From the NCBI RefSeq assembly GCF_003201655.1, contig NZ_QJJU01000003.1, forward strand, positions 372,001 to 436,000: a stretch of 64,000 nt of DNA, in the 5' to 3' direction. Positions 51,567 through 62,816 of this stretch are shown here, one piece after another. The number at the start of each line of letters is the position of its first letter. The stretch's first letter is position 1. Under the pieces are notes generated by a model, which did not search any database, had not been told where the DNA came from, and was given only the letters and a program-made list of their open reading frames with translations. The DNA comes from Mycolicibacterium moriokaense. GTDB lineage: Bacteria; Actinomycetota; Actinomycetes; Mycobacteriales; Mycobacteriaceae. The translations under genes were made by a program, and so were the position numbers.

Positions 51567-53059
51567 CGAACTTTGTGGTGCCAGTCCCGCGGCCGCAGCC
51601 GCCACGTCGCCCTGGCATAGTCCAGCTCCGAATGCGGCCATTGAGTGACGATGCGTCCCGTCGGCGACCGATAGTAGCTGTCGCAACGTGTCCAAATGGT
51701 TCGCTCCAGTTCGGCGGAAATCCGGTCGTTGAACCGATTTTCGACCTCCGGACGGACATCGACGTAGCCACCCCGTCGCGCGAGACGCGCCACTGCACTC
51801 GCCACCATGCGCGCGCCGGCCTCCAAGATGTAGATGATCGAGTTGGCGCCCTGATTGGTATTCGGGCCGTACAGCATGAAGAAGTTCGGGAATCCGCTGA
51901 CAGCCACTCCCAGATAGGCACGCGGGTCCAAACCCCAACGATCGTGCAGACTTTCACCGCCGATACCGATCACGTCGAGACCCGACAGATAGCTGCTGGT
52001 CTCGAACCCTGTCGCCAGCACTATGGCATCGACATCGATGACGTCACCTTCAGCCGTGACAACAGATGTGGCAGTGATCCGTTCGATTGGGTCAGTCACG
52101 AGATCGACGTGGTCACATTGCAGCGCGAAGTAGTAACTCTCGCCGAGCAGGACGCGCTTGCATCGGAACGGATATCGCGGTGTCAATGCGTCGCGCAGAT
52201 TCGCCTCGGCAACGTGACGCCGTAGGAAGTTCTCCGACAGCTCTTGAGCGACCGCCAGCTGCGGATGGTCTGGGGTGAGCGCGGTGTTGTCGTGCTGCAG
52301 TTTCCACAGTCGCCAGCGCTCCCGAAGTGAGGCCCACGGGTATCGACGGAAGCGCGCAAGCTCGTCGGTGCTGAAGGGGCGGTCCGGTTTGGGCACCATC
52401 CATGGTGGCGTGCGCTGAAATACCGTCAGTTGCGCTGCCGTACTGGCAAGTTCGGGTACAACCTGCACCCCACTGGCGCCAGTGCCGACGACTGCCACCC
52501 GCTTTCCGGTCAGGTCGACGGTTTCGTCCCACTGCGCGGTGTGCATCACATCGCCAGAGAAGTCGGTAAGCCCCTCGATATCGGGGTACCTCACGGATCC
52601 GAACAATCCGACCCCACTGACGACGACGTCCGCGACCAGGGTGCGGCTATCGTTGAGCTCCACATCCCAGTGCATCGCTGCTTCGTTCCAGACCAGCCTG
52701 CGCACGGAAGTGCCGAGCATCAGGTGCCTGAGGAGGTCGAAGTCGTCGGCGACCGTTTCCAGGTAGGCAAGGATCTCCGGTTGATGCGCGTACGTGCGAC
52801 TCCACGCGCGGTTCGGTGCGAAAGAGAACGAATACAAATGGCTCTGGATGTCGCACGCCGCTCCCGGATAGATGTTCTGCCGCCACGTTCCGCCGACACC
52901 ATCAGCGCGTTCAACGATCAACAAGTCATCGATGCCCTTTCGCCGCAACGCCACCGCGGCGGCCAGTCCGCCGAACCCTGCCCCGATGATCACCACTCGC
53001 GGCGACCGGCGCCGTCCCAATGCCAGCATTCGGCCAGCGAGGTAACGCCGGCTTGTCAC
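51563..53059 (-). CDS. Baeyer-Villiger-type flavin monooxygenase 1
   Basis: A 498-residue NADPH/FAD monooxygenase. The FAD site is VVIIGAGFGGLAAAVAL, the BVMO fingerprint FxGxxxHxxxW is FSGDVMHTAQWDE, and the NADPH site is VAVVGTGASGVQVVPEL. The family inserts oxygen next to a ketone carbonyl. GTG 53059 overlaps the stop of monooxygenase 2 (GTGA), so both are made from one transcript. The two are only distantly alike and may act in series or as partners on related ketones. Confidence 0.9.
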   Translation of the reverse strand: MTSRRYLAGRMLALGRRRSPRVVIIGAGFGGLAAAVALRRKGIDDLLIVERADGVGGTWRQNIYPGAACDIQSHLYSFSFAPNRAWSRTYAHQPEILAYLETVADDFDLLRHLMLGTSVRRLVWNEAAMHWDVELNDSRTLVADVVVSGVGLFGSVRYPDIEGLTDFSGDVMHTAQWDETVDLTGKRVAVVGTGASGVQVVPELASTAAQLTVFQRTPPWMVPKPDRPFSTDELARFRRYPWASLRERWRLWKLQHDNTALTPDHPQLAVAQELSENFLRRHVAEANLRDALTPRYPFRCKRVLLGESYYFALQCDHVDLVTDPIERITATSVVTAEGDVIDVDAIVLATGFETSSYLSGLDVIGIGGESLHDRWGLDPRAYLGVAVSGFPNFFMLYGPNTNQGANSIIYILEAGARMVASAVARLARRGGYVDVRPEVENRFNDRISAELERTIWTRCDSYYRSPTGRIVTQWPHSELDYARATWRLRPRDWHHKVR

Positions 53060-54819
53060 GAAACCTCGAATCCCTCCGGTAATCCGCCTGTCCGCGATGC
53101 CTCGAGAATGTCGGCGTACTCGGTCGGTGTGCCAAAAAAGAAGCTGCCCTGGCGCGTCGTCGCGTTCGCTTGACCCTCACGGTTGTAGTAGCCCGGTGTA
53201 CACACCTTCGCCCTGTCGGCGCTCGCCCCTGACCGTGCCACCACGGTGTCCACCCATGCCGATTCGGCCTCTTTCGACGCTTCCAGCTCCGTCACGTCAT
53301 TCTTAAGCCCCCACGCGATCACCTCAGCGGAGTGCCGGGCCTGAATATCGAGCAGATACGGGAAGTTCACCGTGAAGCCGGATTGAGCGATGCTGAGCAC
53401 GAAGCAGTTTGGAAAACCGTGGACATTCAGGCCGTGGAGGGTTCGAACGCCGTCGCGCCATTTGTCGGTGAGCGTCTGACCGCCCCGGCCGACGATCTCG
53501 AATCCAGTGCGCCGTGAATAGTCCGTTCCGACTTCGAAACCGGTCGCGAAGATCAAGCAGTCGATATCGTGCTTCGTGCCGTCGACCACAACACCGTCGG
53601 TCGTGATCCGCTCGACGCCCAAACCACGGGTATCGACGAGGGTGACGTTGTCGCGGTTGAACGCTTGTAGATACTCGTCGTGAAAGCACGGTCGCTTGCA
53701 GAAGTACCCGTACCAGGGCTTGAGGGCTTCTGCGGTGGCGGGGTCGGTCACGATCGAATCTACCCGGGCCCGGATGTCCTCCATCTTGGCGAAGTCAGCC
53801 AAATCGACTGCATGCAAACGGTCTTCGTCGGACATCCCCGCGATGCTGGTCTGCCGCATCACGAAGAGCTTCTTCACAATGCTGGTCCAGGCGTCGTTGA
53901 CCAAGTCCTCGTCGGCTTCACCGCCAGCGGTGAGTAGCTGGAAATTCTCGATGCGGCGGCGCTGCCAACCCTCTTCCAGGTCAGCCGACCACGTCGGATC
54001 GGTCGGTCGATTGCCTCGCACATCGACTGTTGACGGGGTGCGCTGGAAGACAAGGAGGTGTTCGACGGATCGGGCCAGGTGCGGCACGCACTGGATTGCG
54101 GTCGCGCCGGTGCCGATGATGCCCACCCGCTTATCTGACAGCTTGGCCAGATCGGATCCTGTGTAGTCGTAGTCCCATCGGCTGGTGTGAAACGCATGCC
54201 CGCCGAATTCGGTAATACCGTCAATGCCAGGTAGTTTCGGCTTCTGAAGGTACCCGTTGGCCATCGCCACAAAGCGCGCCTGCATCGCGTCACCGTGGTT
54301 GGTTGAGATGATCCAGCGCGAAACTGCTGGGTCCCAGCGGATCTCGTAAACCTCGGTCTGAAGGCAGATGTCGCTGTACAGGTCGAAGTGCTCTGCGATA
54401 CGTCGGCAGTGCGCGAAGATCTCGTCGCCCTTGGCATATTTCTCGGTGGGTACGTAGCCCAACTCCTCGAGCAGCGGCATATACACGTACGACTCGACGT
54501 CGCACGCGATGCCGGGGTACCGGTTCCAGTACCAGGTGCCCCCGACGTCGGCGGCCTTGTCGATCAACCGAATGCCCTGCACGCCGAGTTCTCGCAACCG
54601 GGCCCCGGTAAGCAATCCCCCGAAGCCCGCACCGATGATCGCGACATCAACCTTGTCGGACAGCGGGTCGCGTGTGAAATGCGGATCACTCCACGGATCG
54701 TCGGCAAATCCAGCAAACGCGCCTGCGATTTCGACGTACTGCGCGACGCCGTCAGGACGGAGGCGGCGGTCCCGCTCAAGGGCATATTTCTGCCGCAGAG
54801 CATCTACGTCGAATGCCAC
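53056..54819 (-). CDS. Baeyer-Villiger monooxygenase 2
   Basis: A 587-residue enzyme with the ~55-residue N-terminal extension of PAMO/steroid-type BVMOs (VDALRQKYALERDRRLRPDG). VAIIGAGFGGLLTGARL binds FAD, FGGHAFHTSRWDYDYTG is the BVMO fingerprint, and VGIIGTGATAIQ binds NADPH. ATPGYYN-like CTPGYYNREGQ near the end is also typical. GTG 54819 is chosen by family length over ATG 54990. It heads a two-gene operon with monooxygenase 1 and is divergent from an EthD gene. Cyclic ketone or steroid substrates are plausible. Confidence 0.9.
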   Translation of the reverse strand: MAFDVDALRQKYALERDRRLRPDGVAQYVEIAGAFAGFADDPWSDPHFTRDPLSDKVDVAIIGAGFGGLLTGARLRELGVQGIRLIDKAADVGGTWYWNRYPGIACDVESYVYMPLLEELGYVPTEKYAKGDEIFAHCRRIAEHFDLYSDICLQTEVYEIRWDPAVSRWIISTNHGDAMQARFVAMANGYLQKPKLPGIDGITEFGGHAFHTSRWDYDYTGSDLAKLSDKRVGIIGTGATAIQCVPHLARSVEHLLVFQRTPSTVDVRGNRPTDPTWSADLEEGWQRRRIENFQLLTAGGEADEDLVNDAWTSIVKKLFVMRQTSIAGMSDEDRLHAVDLADFAKMEDIRARVDSIVTDPATAEALKPWYGYFCKRPCFHDEYLQAFNRDNVTLVDTRGLGVERITTDGVVVDGTKHDIDCLIFATGFEVGTDYSRRTGFEIVGRGGQTLTDKWRDGVRTLHGLNVHGFPNCFVLSIAQSGFTVNFPYLLDIQARHSAEVIAWGLKNDVTELEASKEAESAWVDTVVARSGASADRAKVCTPGYYNREGQANATTRQGSFFFGTPTEYADILEASRTGGLPEGFEVS

Positions 54820-54909
54820 GCGGTGCCTCCACCCGTTACCAGCTAAGGTCTTTTCCGGAATCTTGGACCAGTTCCGACGATCTGGCAAGGATGCCGCTAA
54901 GGAGTGTCG

Positions 54910-55248
54910 ATGATCAAGGTTTTCGGATACTTGAAGCGCAAGCCAGGCCTGTCGCCACAGGAGTTCGCCGACTATTACGAGTACAACCATGTCCCGCTCG
55001 TGCTGAGCAAGGCATTCGTACCAATTGTCTACAAGCGAAACTACATCCAGCGCGGTGACGCCTTCAACATCGAAGGCGACGCGATCGGCTTTGACTGCAT
55101 GACCGAACTCGTCTTCGCTGACCGAGAGGACCTGTCCGCCTGGATGGCCAGCCTCGGAGGTGATGAAATCGCGCGAGACGAACAGAATTTCATCGATCGA
55201 GCCGCAACCCGCGCCTACGTGGTGGACGAGCGCACCACGTCCGGCTAA
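54910..55248 (+). CDS. EthD family protein
   Basis: A 112-residue EthD (dimeric alpha-beta barrel) protein: MIKVFGYLKRKPGLSPQEF, YYEYNHVPLVLSK and a C-terminal TRAYVVDE strand. Members help ether degradation or cyclise and decarboxylate polyketide-like substrates. ATG 54910 is chosen because AAGGAG ends six bases before it, leaving no room for GTG 54904. It is divergent from the paired BVMO genes with about 90 bases between, so joint control is likely. Its stop overlaps that of the convergent MOSC gene. Confidence 0.85.
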   Translation: MIKVFGYLKRKPGLSPQEFADYYEYNHVPLVLSKAFVPIVYKRNYIQRGDAFNIEGDAIGFDCMTELVFADREDLSAWMASLGGDEIARDEQNFIDRAATRAYVVDERTTSG

Positions 55249-55904
55249 GAGTCGACGCGGCGACGAGCCAGGTCCTTGATCTCGCCGGGCAGCGCGTCCG
55301 CCTCGAGGAGACGAGGCAGCAGCTCGGCCTCCAGCGTCATCGCGCGGAAAACGAGACCAACCGTCACTTCGTGATCCGGCCTGCCCACCACGACGATCGA
55401 GTCGCCGCCGCGCATCGTGCCCGGTGCGATAACCCTGAGATACGCGCCGGGAGTTGCGGCCCTGGTGAACGTTTTGACCCAGCCCTTCATCGCCAGCCAG
55501 TCAGCGAACGTACGACACGGGATGCGGGGCCGCGACACCTCAAGCACCAAGCCGTCGGAGCCGACCTGCCATCGCTCGCCGATCCGCGCACCGGTGACGT
55601 CGAGCCCTTCCGTCGTGACGTTCTCGCCAAACACTCCGTTGTGGAGGTCGCGCTCCAGCTCGCGCTGCCAGAGGTCGAGATCCTCCCTGGCGTATGCGTA
55701 GACCGCTTGATCATCGCCGCCGTGTACCTGCGGGTCGCCAATGAAGTCGCCAACGAGGCCACTGCCGGCGCCGCCGCCCATTGGGCCGGGAGCGCGCACG
55801 GCAACCGGGCCGTCCGTTGACCGCTTGTCAATACCGGTCAACAGCTGCCCTTTGTCCGCATTTGGCCTCGGGTGGGCCAAGTTGACCGTCAACACGCTCG
55901 CCAT
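55245..55904 (-). CDS. MOSC domain protein
   Basis: A 219-residue stand-alone MOSC (molybdenum cofactor sulfurase C-terminal) protein of the YiiM type. GPMGGGAGSGLVGDFIGDPQVHGG is split over a glycine loop, VFGENVTTEGLDV and PRIPCRTFADW follow, with Cys as the likely catalytic residue. YiiM-like proteins reduce N-hydroxylated compounds using molybdenum cofactor. The start ATG is 55904, and the longer frame to 56282 overlaps the PPOX gene. It is probably cotranscribed with PPOX (23 bases apart). Confidence 0.88.
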   Translation of the reverse strand: MASVLTVNLAHPRPNADKGQLLTGIDKRSTDGPVAVRAPGPMGGGAGSGLVGDFIGDPQVHGGDDQAVYAYAREDLDLWQRELERDLHNGVFGENVTTEGLDVTGARIGERWQVGSDGLVLEVSRPRIPCRTFADWLAMKGWVKTFTRAATPGAYLRVIAPGTMRGGDSIVVVGRPDHEVTVGLVFRAMTLEAELLPRLLEADALPGEIKDLARRRVDS

Positions 55905-55927
55905 GCCATTTAGCGTACGTACTCGCG

Positions 55928-56389
55928 CTAGTCGAAATCGATTCGAACGATTGCGCTGTCGGGCCACAGCTTGCGATCCCGGGCACGCCGCAGCTTCTCG
56001 CGCAGCGGCAGGCCGACATGCACATTGGTCACGCCGGGAATCCTGATCAGCGGGACGACATTCCATTGCCACCCATAGCGCCGATGCAGAGCCCGATTCG
56101 CTTCCTGCGCCTCGGTGCCCGACAGAATCGTCGCTCGGCCGGTGAAGGTCGTGGCATCGCTGCGGATTTGACCCCGGTAGTCGCAAGGGGTCAATTCGAC
56201 TTCTGGACGGGCCGCCAGACGTTTGGTCTTCGGCCCGATCTTGGTCCGGAATACCACTGAGCTGGGTTGGACATCGAACCAAATCGGAGTGTCGACCGCC
56301 GTGCCATCTCGCCGGTATGTCCGAAGCTGGGCGTAGCGGGCCTTGCCCAACTCGGTAAGGAGGTCGACTGGCTGAGTGCGTTTTTGCAT
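55928..56389 (-). CDS. PPOX-class F420-dependent oxidoreductase
   Basis: A 153-residue split-barrel flavin/deazaflavin protein. YAQLRTYRRDGTAVDTPIWFDV, TKIGPKTKRLAARPEVELTPCDYRG and RYGWQWNVVP are typical of mycobacterial F420-binding PPOX proteins. It is divergent from the MerR gene and the two share three CTAAGTC half-sites. A fragment of its last ~25 codons is found at 44672-44763, with 37 identical bases. Confidence 0.85.
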   Translation of the reverse strand: MQKRTQPVDLLTELGKARYAQLRTYRRDGTAVDTPIWFDVQPSSVVFRTKIGPKTKRLAARPEVELTPCDYRGQIRSDATTFTGRATILSGTEAQEANRALHRRYGWQWNVVPLIRIPGVTNVHVGLPLREKLRRARDRKLWPDSAIVRIDFD

Positions 56390-56392
56390 GGC

Positions 56393-56424
56393 CTAAGTCA
56401 ACGACTTAGAGTTGACTCTAAGTC
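56393..56424. promoter_or_regulatory. MerR-type operator: three CTAAGTC half-sites
   Basis: CTAAGTC (56393-56399), its reverse complement GACTTAG (56403-56409) and CTAAGTC (56418-56424) form two overlapping dyads. The larger has nine-base arms GACTTAGAG/CTCTAAGTC around TTGA. The element lies between the divergent PPOX and MerR starts and is AT-richer than its surroundings. TTGACT inside it could be a -35. Confidence 0.7.
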
Positions 56425-56447
56425 AAGCCAGGATTACGGGAGGCCTT

Positions 56448-56848
56448 GTGGCGACAAATCTGACGATCGGCGAACTGGCGCGTCAGGCGGATGTCGCGGC
56501 CACCACACTCCGCTACTACGAGCGGATCGGACTCCTGCAATCCCCCGTCCGAATCGGCGGTCAACGTCGCTACGACGACTCCATCCTGGTCCGCCTCGAG
56601 GTGATCAGGCTGTGCAAGGCCGCCGGCTTCGCGCTGGATGAGATCCAGCTGTTGTTCGCCGACGACGAGCCAGGACGACCCGCTAGCAGAGCGCTCGCCG
56701 AGACCAAACTGGCCGAGATCGACGCTCGGATCGTCGAACTGTTACGCGCCAGGGAGATCATCGAATGGGGCATGCGCTGCACGTGCCCGTCGATCGACGA
56801 TTGCACGTGCGGCATCCACAACGCCATGCCGGTCGTCACGGCGCCGGC

Positions 56849-56864
<16 letters not shown>
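56448..56864 (+). CDS. MerR family regulator with C-terminal cysteine cluster
   Basis: A 138-residue MerR protein. The helix-turn-helix and wing are TIGELARQADVAATTLRYYERIGLL and RIGGQRRYDDS, followed by a dimer coiled coil and a C-terminal loop with four cysteines (CTCPSIDDCTC), suited to metal or redox sensing. GTG 56448 has GGGAGG before it, and the start at 56412 lies inside the operator and is rejected. It probably controls the divergent PPOX-MOSC pair. Its 3' end overlaps the UvrA-like gene by 16 bases. Confidence 0.88.
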
Positions 56865-59233
<2,369 letters not shown>

Positions 59234-59379
59234 GTTCTTCCGTGTCTCCTCTGTTAGGCGCGGCCGTGTTGGGCGGTGTCCGTCAGCGTCGGATAGCTCG
59301 ATCTAATCAGCGTCGAGCAGCATGTCTGGTTTGAGTCGATTTGGCACAGACTCACTACGTCGCGTGACAGAATCGACGG

Positions 59380-60174
59380 GTGAAGTTGCTGGGACATATC
59401 CCGGCCCTCCAGGTTTGCGCGGCGCTCGCCAGTGCAGCCGCGCTCCTTATGGCGGGGTGCACGACGGAATCGTCGACTGTCACCACCTCGACGGTCACAG
59501 TTACGAAAGAGCCTTCGGCACCATCCCCGTCCACAACATCGGCGAATACGGAGACTACGCGGGACTTTGCAGTCGACACCTTCACCGCAGTCCGTTTGGC
59601 GGGCAACTATGACCTTGATGTCACCGTGGGCAGTCCGACATCGGTACGTGCACAAGGCGACCCGGCCGCATTGGACCTGCTCGACATTCGAACCGTGGGC
59701 GACACCCTCACAGCTACGGTGAAACCAAATGTTCAGTGGCCGGCGAACGCTCATGTCACCGTCACCGTCACCACCCCGACCATCACCGCGGCCGAACTCA
59801 GCGGATCGGGGAAGATGCGCATTGGGCCGGTTCACACCGACACCCTGTCGATCGACCAAAGCGGCTCCGGTGAAATCGACGCCCCGGAACTCACTGTCAC
59901 GCAAATCACCGTCTCTTCGTCGGGCTCCGGTCCCATCCGTGCCGGAGGTACAGCCGAAAATGCGGATATCAGGCTCTCCGGCAGCGGGGCGGCAGAACTG
60001 ACGACGTTTGCCGTAAAGCGGGCCAATGTGTCACTTTCCGGCAGTGGAAGTCTCGATATCCGGGCGAGTGAAAAGGTAAGTGGAGGCATGTCGGGGTCCG
60101 GCGACGCCCGAGTTACGGGTGGCGCTGCGTGTTCGATCTCGAGGACCGGTTCGGGTACAGCGACGTGTGCTTAG
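59380..60174 (+). CDS. GIN-domain (DUF2807) lipoprotein
   Basis: A 264-residue lipoprotein with lipobox MAGC, a Thr/Ser/Pro linker to about residue 60, and a right-handed beta-helix of the putative adhesin-head GIN domain. Repeating SGSG turns (ELSGSGKMRIG, IDQSGSGEIDAPEL, LSGSGAAELTTF, LSGSGSLDIRA) mark each coil. It is anchored on the outer face of the membrane. Ligand and function unknown. The start is GTG 59380. It is divergent from the UvrA paralogue. Confidence 0.85.
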   Translation: MKLLGHIPALQVCAALASAAALLMAGCTTESSTVTTSTVTVTKEPSAPSPSTTSANTETTRDFAVDTFTAVRLAGNYDLDVTVGSPTSVRAQGDPAALDLLDIRTVGDTLTATVKPNVQWPANAHVTVTVTTPTITAAELSGSGKMRIGPVHTDTLSIDQSGSGEIDAPELTVTQITVSSSGSGPIRAGGTAENADIRLSGSGAAELTTFAVKRANVSLSGSGSLDIRASEKVSGGMSGSGDARVTGGAACSISRTGSGTATCA

Positions 60175-60181
60175 CGCCCGC

Positions 60182-60592
60182 TTAGCGCAGCTCCTGGATT
60201 CGGACCATGTTGCCTGCGGGATCGCGAAGTGCGCAGTCGCGCACCCCGTACGGCTGCTCCGTTGGCTCCTGGACAACCTCGACGTCACCGGCCTGCAGCC
60301 GCTCGAACGTGCCGTCGAGATCTTTGGTCGCCAACAACAGCGTGCCGTACGTGCCCTTGGCCATCATCTCGGCGATGAGACGGCGCTCGTCGTCGGTGAG
60401 GCCGGGGGTCGCGGACGGTGGATACAGGACGATGTTCGTGTCGGGCTGGTTGGGAGGGCCGACCGTAATCCAACGCATCTTGCCGCCTCCGACGTCGAGG
60501 CGGACCTCAAAGCCGAGGGCGTCGCGGTAGAACGAGAGGGATTCGTCCGGGTCGTCGAGCGGGAGCATGCTGGAGTGAATGGTGATGTCCAT
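60182..60592 (-). CDS. VOC family (glyoxalase-like) protein
   Basis: A 136-residue vicinal-oxygen-chelate protein with two beta-alpha-beta-beta-beta modules: DDPDESLSFYRDALGFEVRLD and DLDGTFERLQAGDVEVVQEPT, ending ALRDPAGNMVRIQE. ATG 60592 lies 5 bases after the stop of the AraC gene, so the two form an operon. Members act in metabolite detoxification or antibiotic sequestration. Substrate unknown. Confidence 0.88.
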   Translation of the reverse strand: MDITIHSSMLPLDDPDESLSFYRDALGFEVRLDVGGGKMRWITVGPPNQPDTNIVLYPPSATPGLTDDERRLIAEMMAKGTYGTLLLATKDLDGTFERLQAGDVEVVQEPTEQPYGVRDCALRDPAGNMVRIQELR

Positions 60593-60597
60593 GGCGC

Positions 60598-61047
60598 TCA
60601 CGCTAGATGCAGGTCCACAGCCGGCGCTTCTCGATTCCTGATCGGTCTGGTCACTTGTTTCTCCACGCACGACGGCATCCCCTCCGTCACGCCGGCTGTC
60701 TGTTCCCGATAAGCGCTCGGCGGCATCCCGACGAGTTCGGTGAAGCGGGTGCTGAATGTGCCAAGTGATGAACAGCCGACTTCGAAACAGACCTCGGTGA
60801 CAGACAGGTCGCCACGACGCAGCAACGCCATCGCGCGCTCGATGCGCCGCGTCATCAGATAGGAGTACGGCGACTCGCCGTAGGCGAGCTTGAACTGGCG
60901 GGACAGGTGCCCCGCGGACATGTTCACACCGCGTGCGAGCGCCTCGACATCCAGTGGCTGGGCGTACTCCCGGTCCATCCTGTCGCGGACGCGACGCAGC
61001 AACTTGAGATCGCGCAGGCGCTGCTCCTCCGCGGCTGTGCTGGTCAC
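60598..61047 (-). CDS. AraC family regulator (DNA-binding domain only)
   Basis: A 149-residue protein containing two AraC helix-turn-helices: VEALARGVNMSAGHLSRQFK and VTEVCFEVGCSSLGTFSTRF, followed by GMPPSAYR. It lacks an N-terminal sensor domain, like SoxS/MarA. Its neighbour in the operon is a VOC protein, which may be its target or sensor partner. ATG-equivalent GTG at 61047. Confidence 0.88.
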   Translation of the reverse strand: MTSTAAEEQRLRDLKLLRRVRDRMDREYAQPLDVEALARGVNMSAGHLSRQFKLAYGESPYSYLMTRRIERAMALLRRGDLSVTEVCFEVGCSSLGTFSTRFTELVGMPPSAYREQTAGVTEGMPSCVEKQVTRPIRNREAPAVDLHLA

Positions 61048-61228
61048 GTTCCAGATCGTAGTGGCACCGTACGGCCGCCCGGGCCGCCCAGGCCGAAACG
61101 ACGTCCGACCCGTCGGCGCTTACTAACGTTCACGAAACCGTTTGCTACATCAGCACTTCGATGCGCTGATCTGCAGCGACTGCGGCTGCACTCGACACTG
61201 GCGAGCACGACAGCGTTAACATCACTAC

Positions 61229-61933
61229 GTGACTGAGCACGAAGCCCCGCCGGATTGGGGCTTCGAGAACTGGCAGAACGACCCGTATGAAGAGGACGGG
61301 TGGTTCGGCCGTGAGCAGGTCAGCAAGCCGGCGCCGGTCGTCGACCATCCGCATACACAGCCCGTCGCCCATACGCCCCTGCCGCCTACCCGTCGACTTC
61401 ATTCACCCACCGTCAATACCTGGACTGTCAACGGTCAACTCCGCGCCTCAAGCGACACTGCGCTGACGTTCAGGGCTCCGCCACAGCCGTGGTACCGGAC
61501 CAAGCAGGCAACGATCGCGCTCGTCGCCTTTGTGGCCGCCGTTGCCGTGCCGGTTGTCATTCTCGTGTGGCCTGATAGTTCCGCGACCGCCCCCTCGAAG
61601 TCGACGTCCGTGGCACCGCAGACATCAACGAGCGCGCAACCGGCGCCCAGCAGCTCAGCGCCCATTCCGACCAACATTCCCCCGCCACCGCCGCCTCCCC
61701 CACCCCCACCTCCTCCGACCGAGGATCCTGGCTCGGCACCGGCGGATTCGCAGCCCTACTGGACGCGCCCCGCCTCACCGCCGTCGGAGAAGCCGGACGT
61801 CGGAGTGACTCGCACGCCTGTGACCAGGACGCCGATCAGTGTGGCGCCACAGCCGCGCCAAACAACCGGAAACAACAACTCCGCCACTCCTGGGGACAGC
61901 CGCAAGGGCTTTCATTGCGGAGGTTGGTGCTGA
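61229..61933 (+). CDS. Single-pass membrane protein with proline-rich exterior
   Basis: A 234-residue protein. It has an acidic Trp-containing cytoplasmic N-terminus (PPDWGFENWQNDPYEEDGWFG), one TM helix at about residues 92-112 (TIALVAFVAAVAVPVVILVW), then a Ser/Pro-rich outer part with a run of about 13 prolines and a terminal CGGWC. The two terminal cysteines may pair. The start is GTG 61229. Function unknown, and the layout is common among mycobacterial envelope proteins. Confidence 0.75.
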   Translation: MTEHEAPPDWGFENWQNDPYEEDGWFGREQVSKPAPVVDHPHTQPVAHTPLPPTRRLHSPTVNTWTVNGQLRASSDTALTFRAPPQPWYRTKQATIALVAFVAAVAVPVVILVWPDSSATAPSKSTSVAPQTSTSAQPAPSSSAPIPTNIPPPPPPPPPPPPPTEDPGSAPADSQPYWTRPASPPSEKPDVGVTRTPVTRTPISVAPQPRQTTGNNNSATPGDSRKGFHCGGWC

Positions 61934-61964
61934 CATCGAATCTGCTGCGAACCTGAGGTGACTT

Positions 61965-62786
61965 CTATTCGTAGTTGAGACCCTTCAGCGGAATCGCATC
62001 GCCCGAAAAGTCGATCTGCGCAGCAGGATTGGCCACGGCGGTAACGAGTCCCGACCCGAATGCGCCCTGATGATCGAACAACGTCGCGGTGCCTACAGAA
62101 ATCCCAGCCGAAGCCCAGTGCGAGTCCGCCTGTATACCGATCCAGTCGTCAACGGGTAGCCGAGAAAACGCCGCTGTCAGGTCGCCGTTGATGTAGCCGA
62201 TGCCGTGGGTGCCGAGATTCGTCACCAGGCTCGTCGACTCCGCGATGATGACCGCCCGGACGAACGGGGAGTTCTCCTCTTCCGCAAGCACTTTGATGCC
62301 ATCGTTGTAGAAGCGCTTACGGGAGTCGTTCTGATGTGCCGCAGGCGATCGAGTCCAACCCCCTTCGTCGCTCCCCACATGCGGCAAAATCCGGTCGTCC
62401 GGCGGTGGCGGCTGCACCAGCGAGATCGGCGCGGTCCACAGGCGGCCGGGCGGCGCCGACGACCGTCGGTACTGCACCAGAGTCGCCCGCGCCACGGTGC
62501 GGCCGCCCTGCACCACATCGCATTCGGCGCTGCGCACACGCCGTCCGTCACGCACCACTCGAACGTCGATCGTCGTCGGGGCATCGCGTGCCGCCCTGAA
62601 CAAGTCTGCGGTGAACCGAGTCGGCATGAAGTCGTCAGACCCGCAATGGGTTTCGAGCGCGCGCGCCGCCAATCCCACGACGGCCGGTCCATTGAGATGA
62701 TCGTCGCCCCAATGGCTATGCGCGAACGGCGTCGGCATGAACGCACCGGTCTCAGTCAGCGTGAAGTGCGCCGGCTCAGTCGACAT
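61965..62786 (-). CDS. Acyl-CoA thioesterase family protein (double hotdog)
   Basis: A 273-residue TesB-like double-hotdog protein. AHSHWGDDHLNGPAVVGLAARALE opens the first fold, RFTADLFRAARDAPTTIDVRVVRDGRRVRSAECDVVQGG is the central strand region, and the second fold contains DWIGIQADSHWASAGISVGTATLFD. It probably hydrolyses acyl-CoA. It follows the SDR gene by 30 bases on the same strand, suggesting a TetR-SDR-thioesterase operon for a lipid or CoA-ester pathway. Confidence 0.82.
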   Translation of the reverse strand: MSTEPAHFTLTETGAFMPTPFAHSHWGDDHLNGPAVVGLAARALETHCGSDDFMPTRFTADLFRAARDAPTTIDVRVVRDGRRVRSAECDVVQGGRTVARATLVQYRRSSAPPGRLWTAPISLVQPPPPDDRILPHVGSDEGGWTRSPAAHQNDSRKRFYNDGIKVLAEEENSPFVRAVIIAESTSLVTNLGTHGIGYINGDLTAAFSRLPVDDWIGIQADSHWASAGISVGTATLFDHQGAFGSGLVTAVANPAAQIDFSGDAIPLKGLNYE

Positions 62787-62816
62787 TCAAACATCGTTAC
62801 ACAGCGCCGAAGTCGT

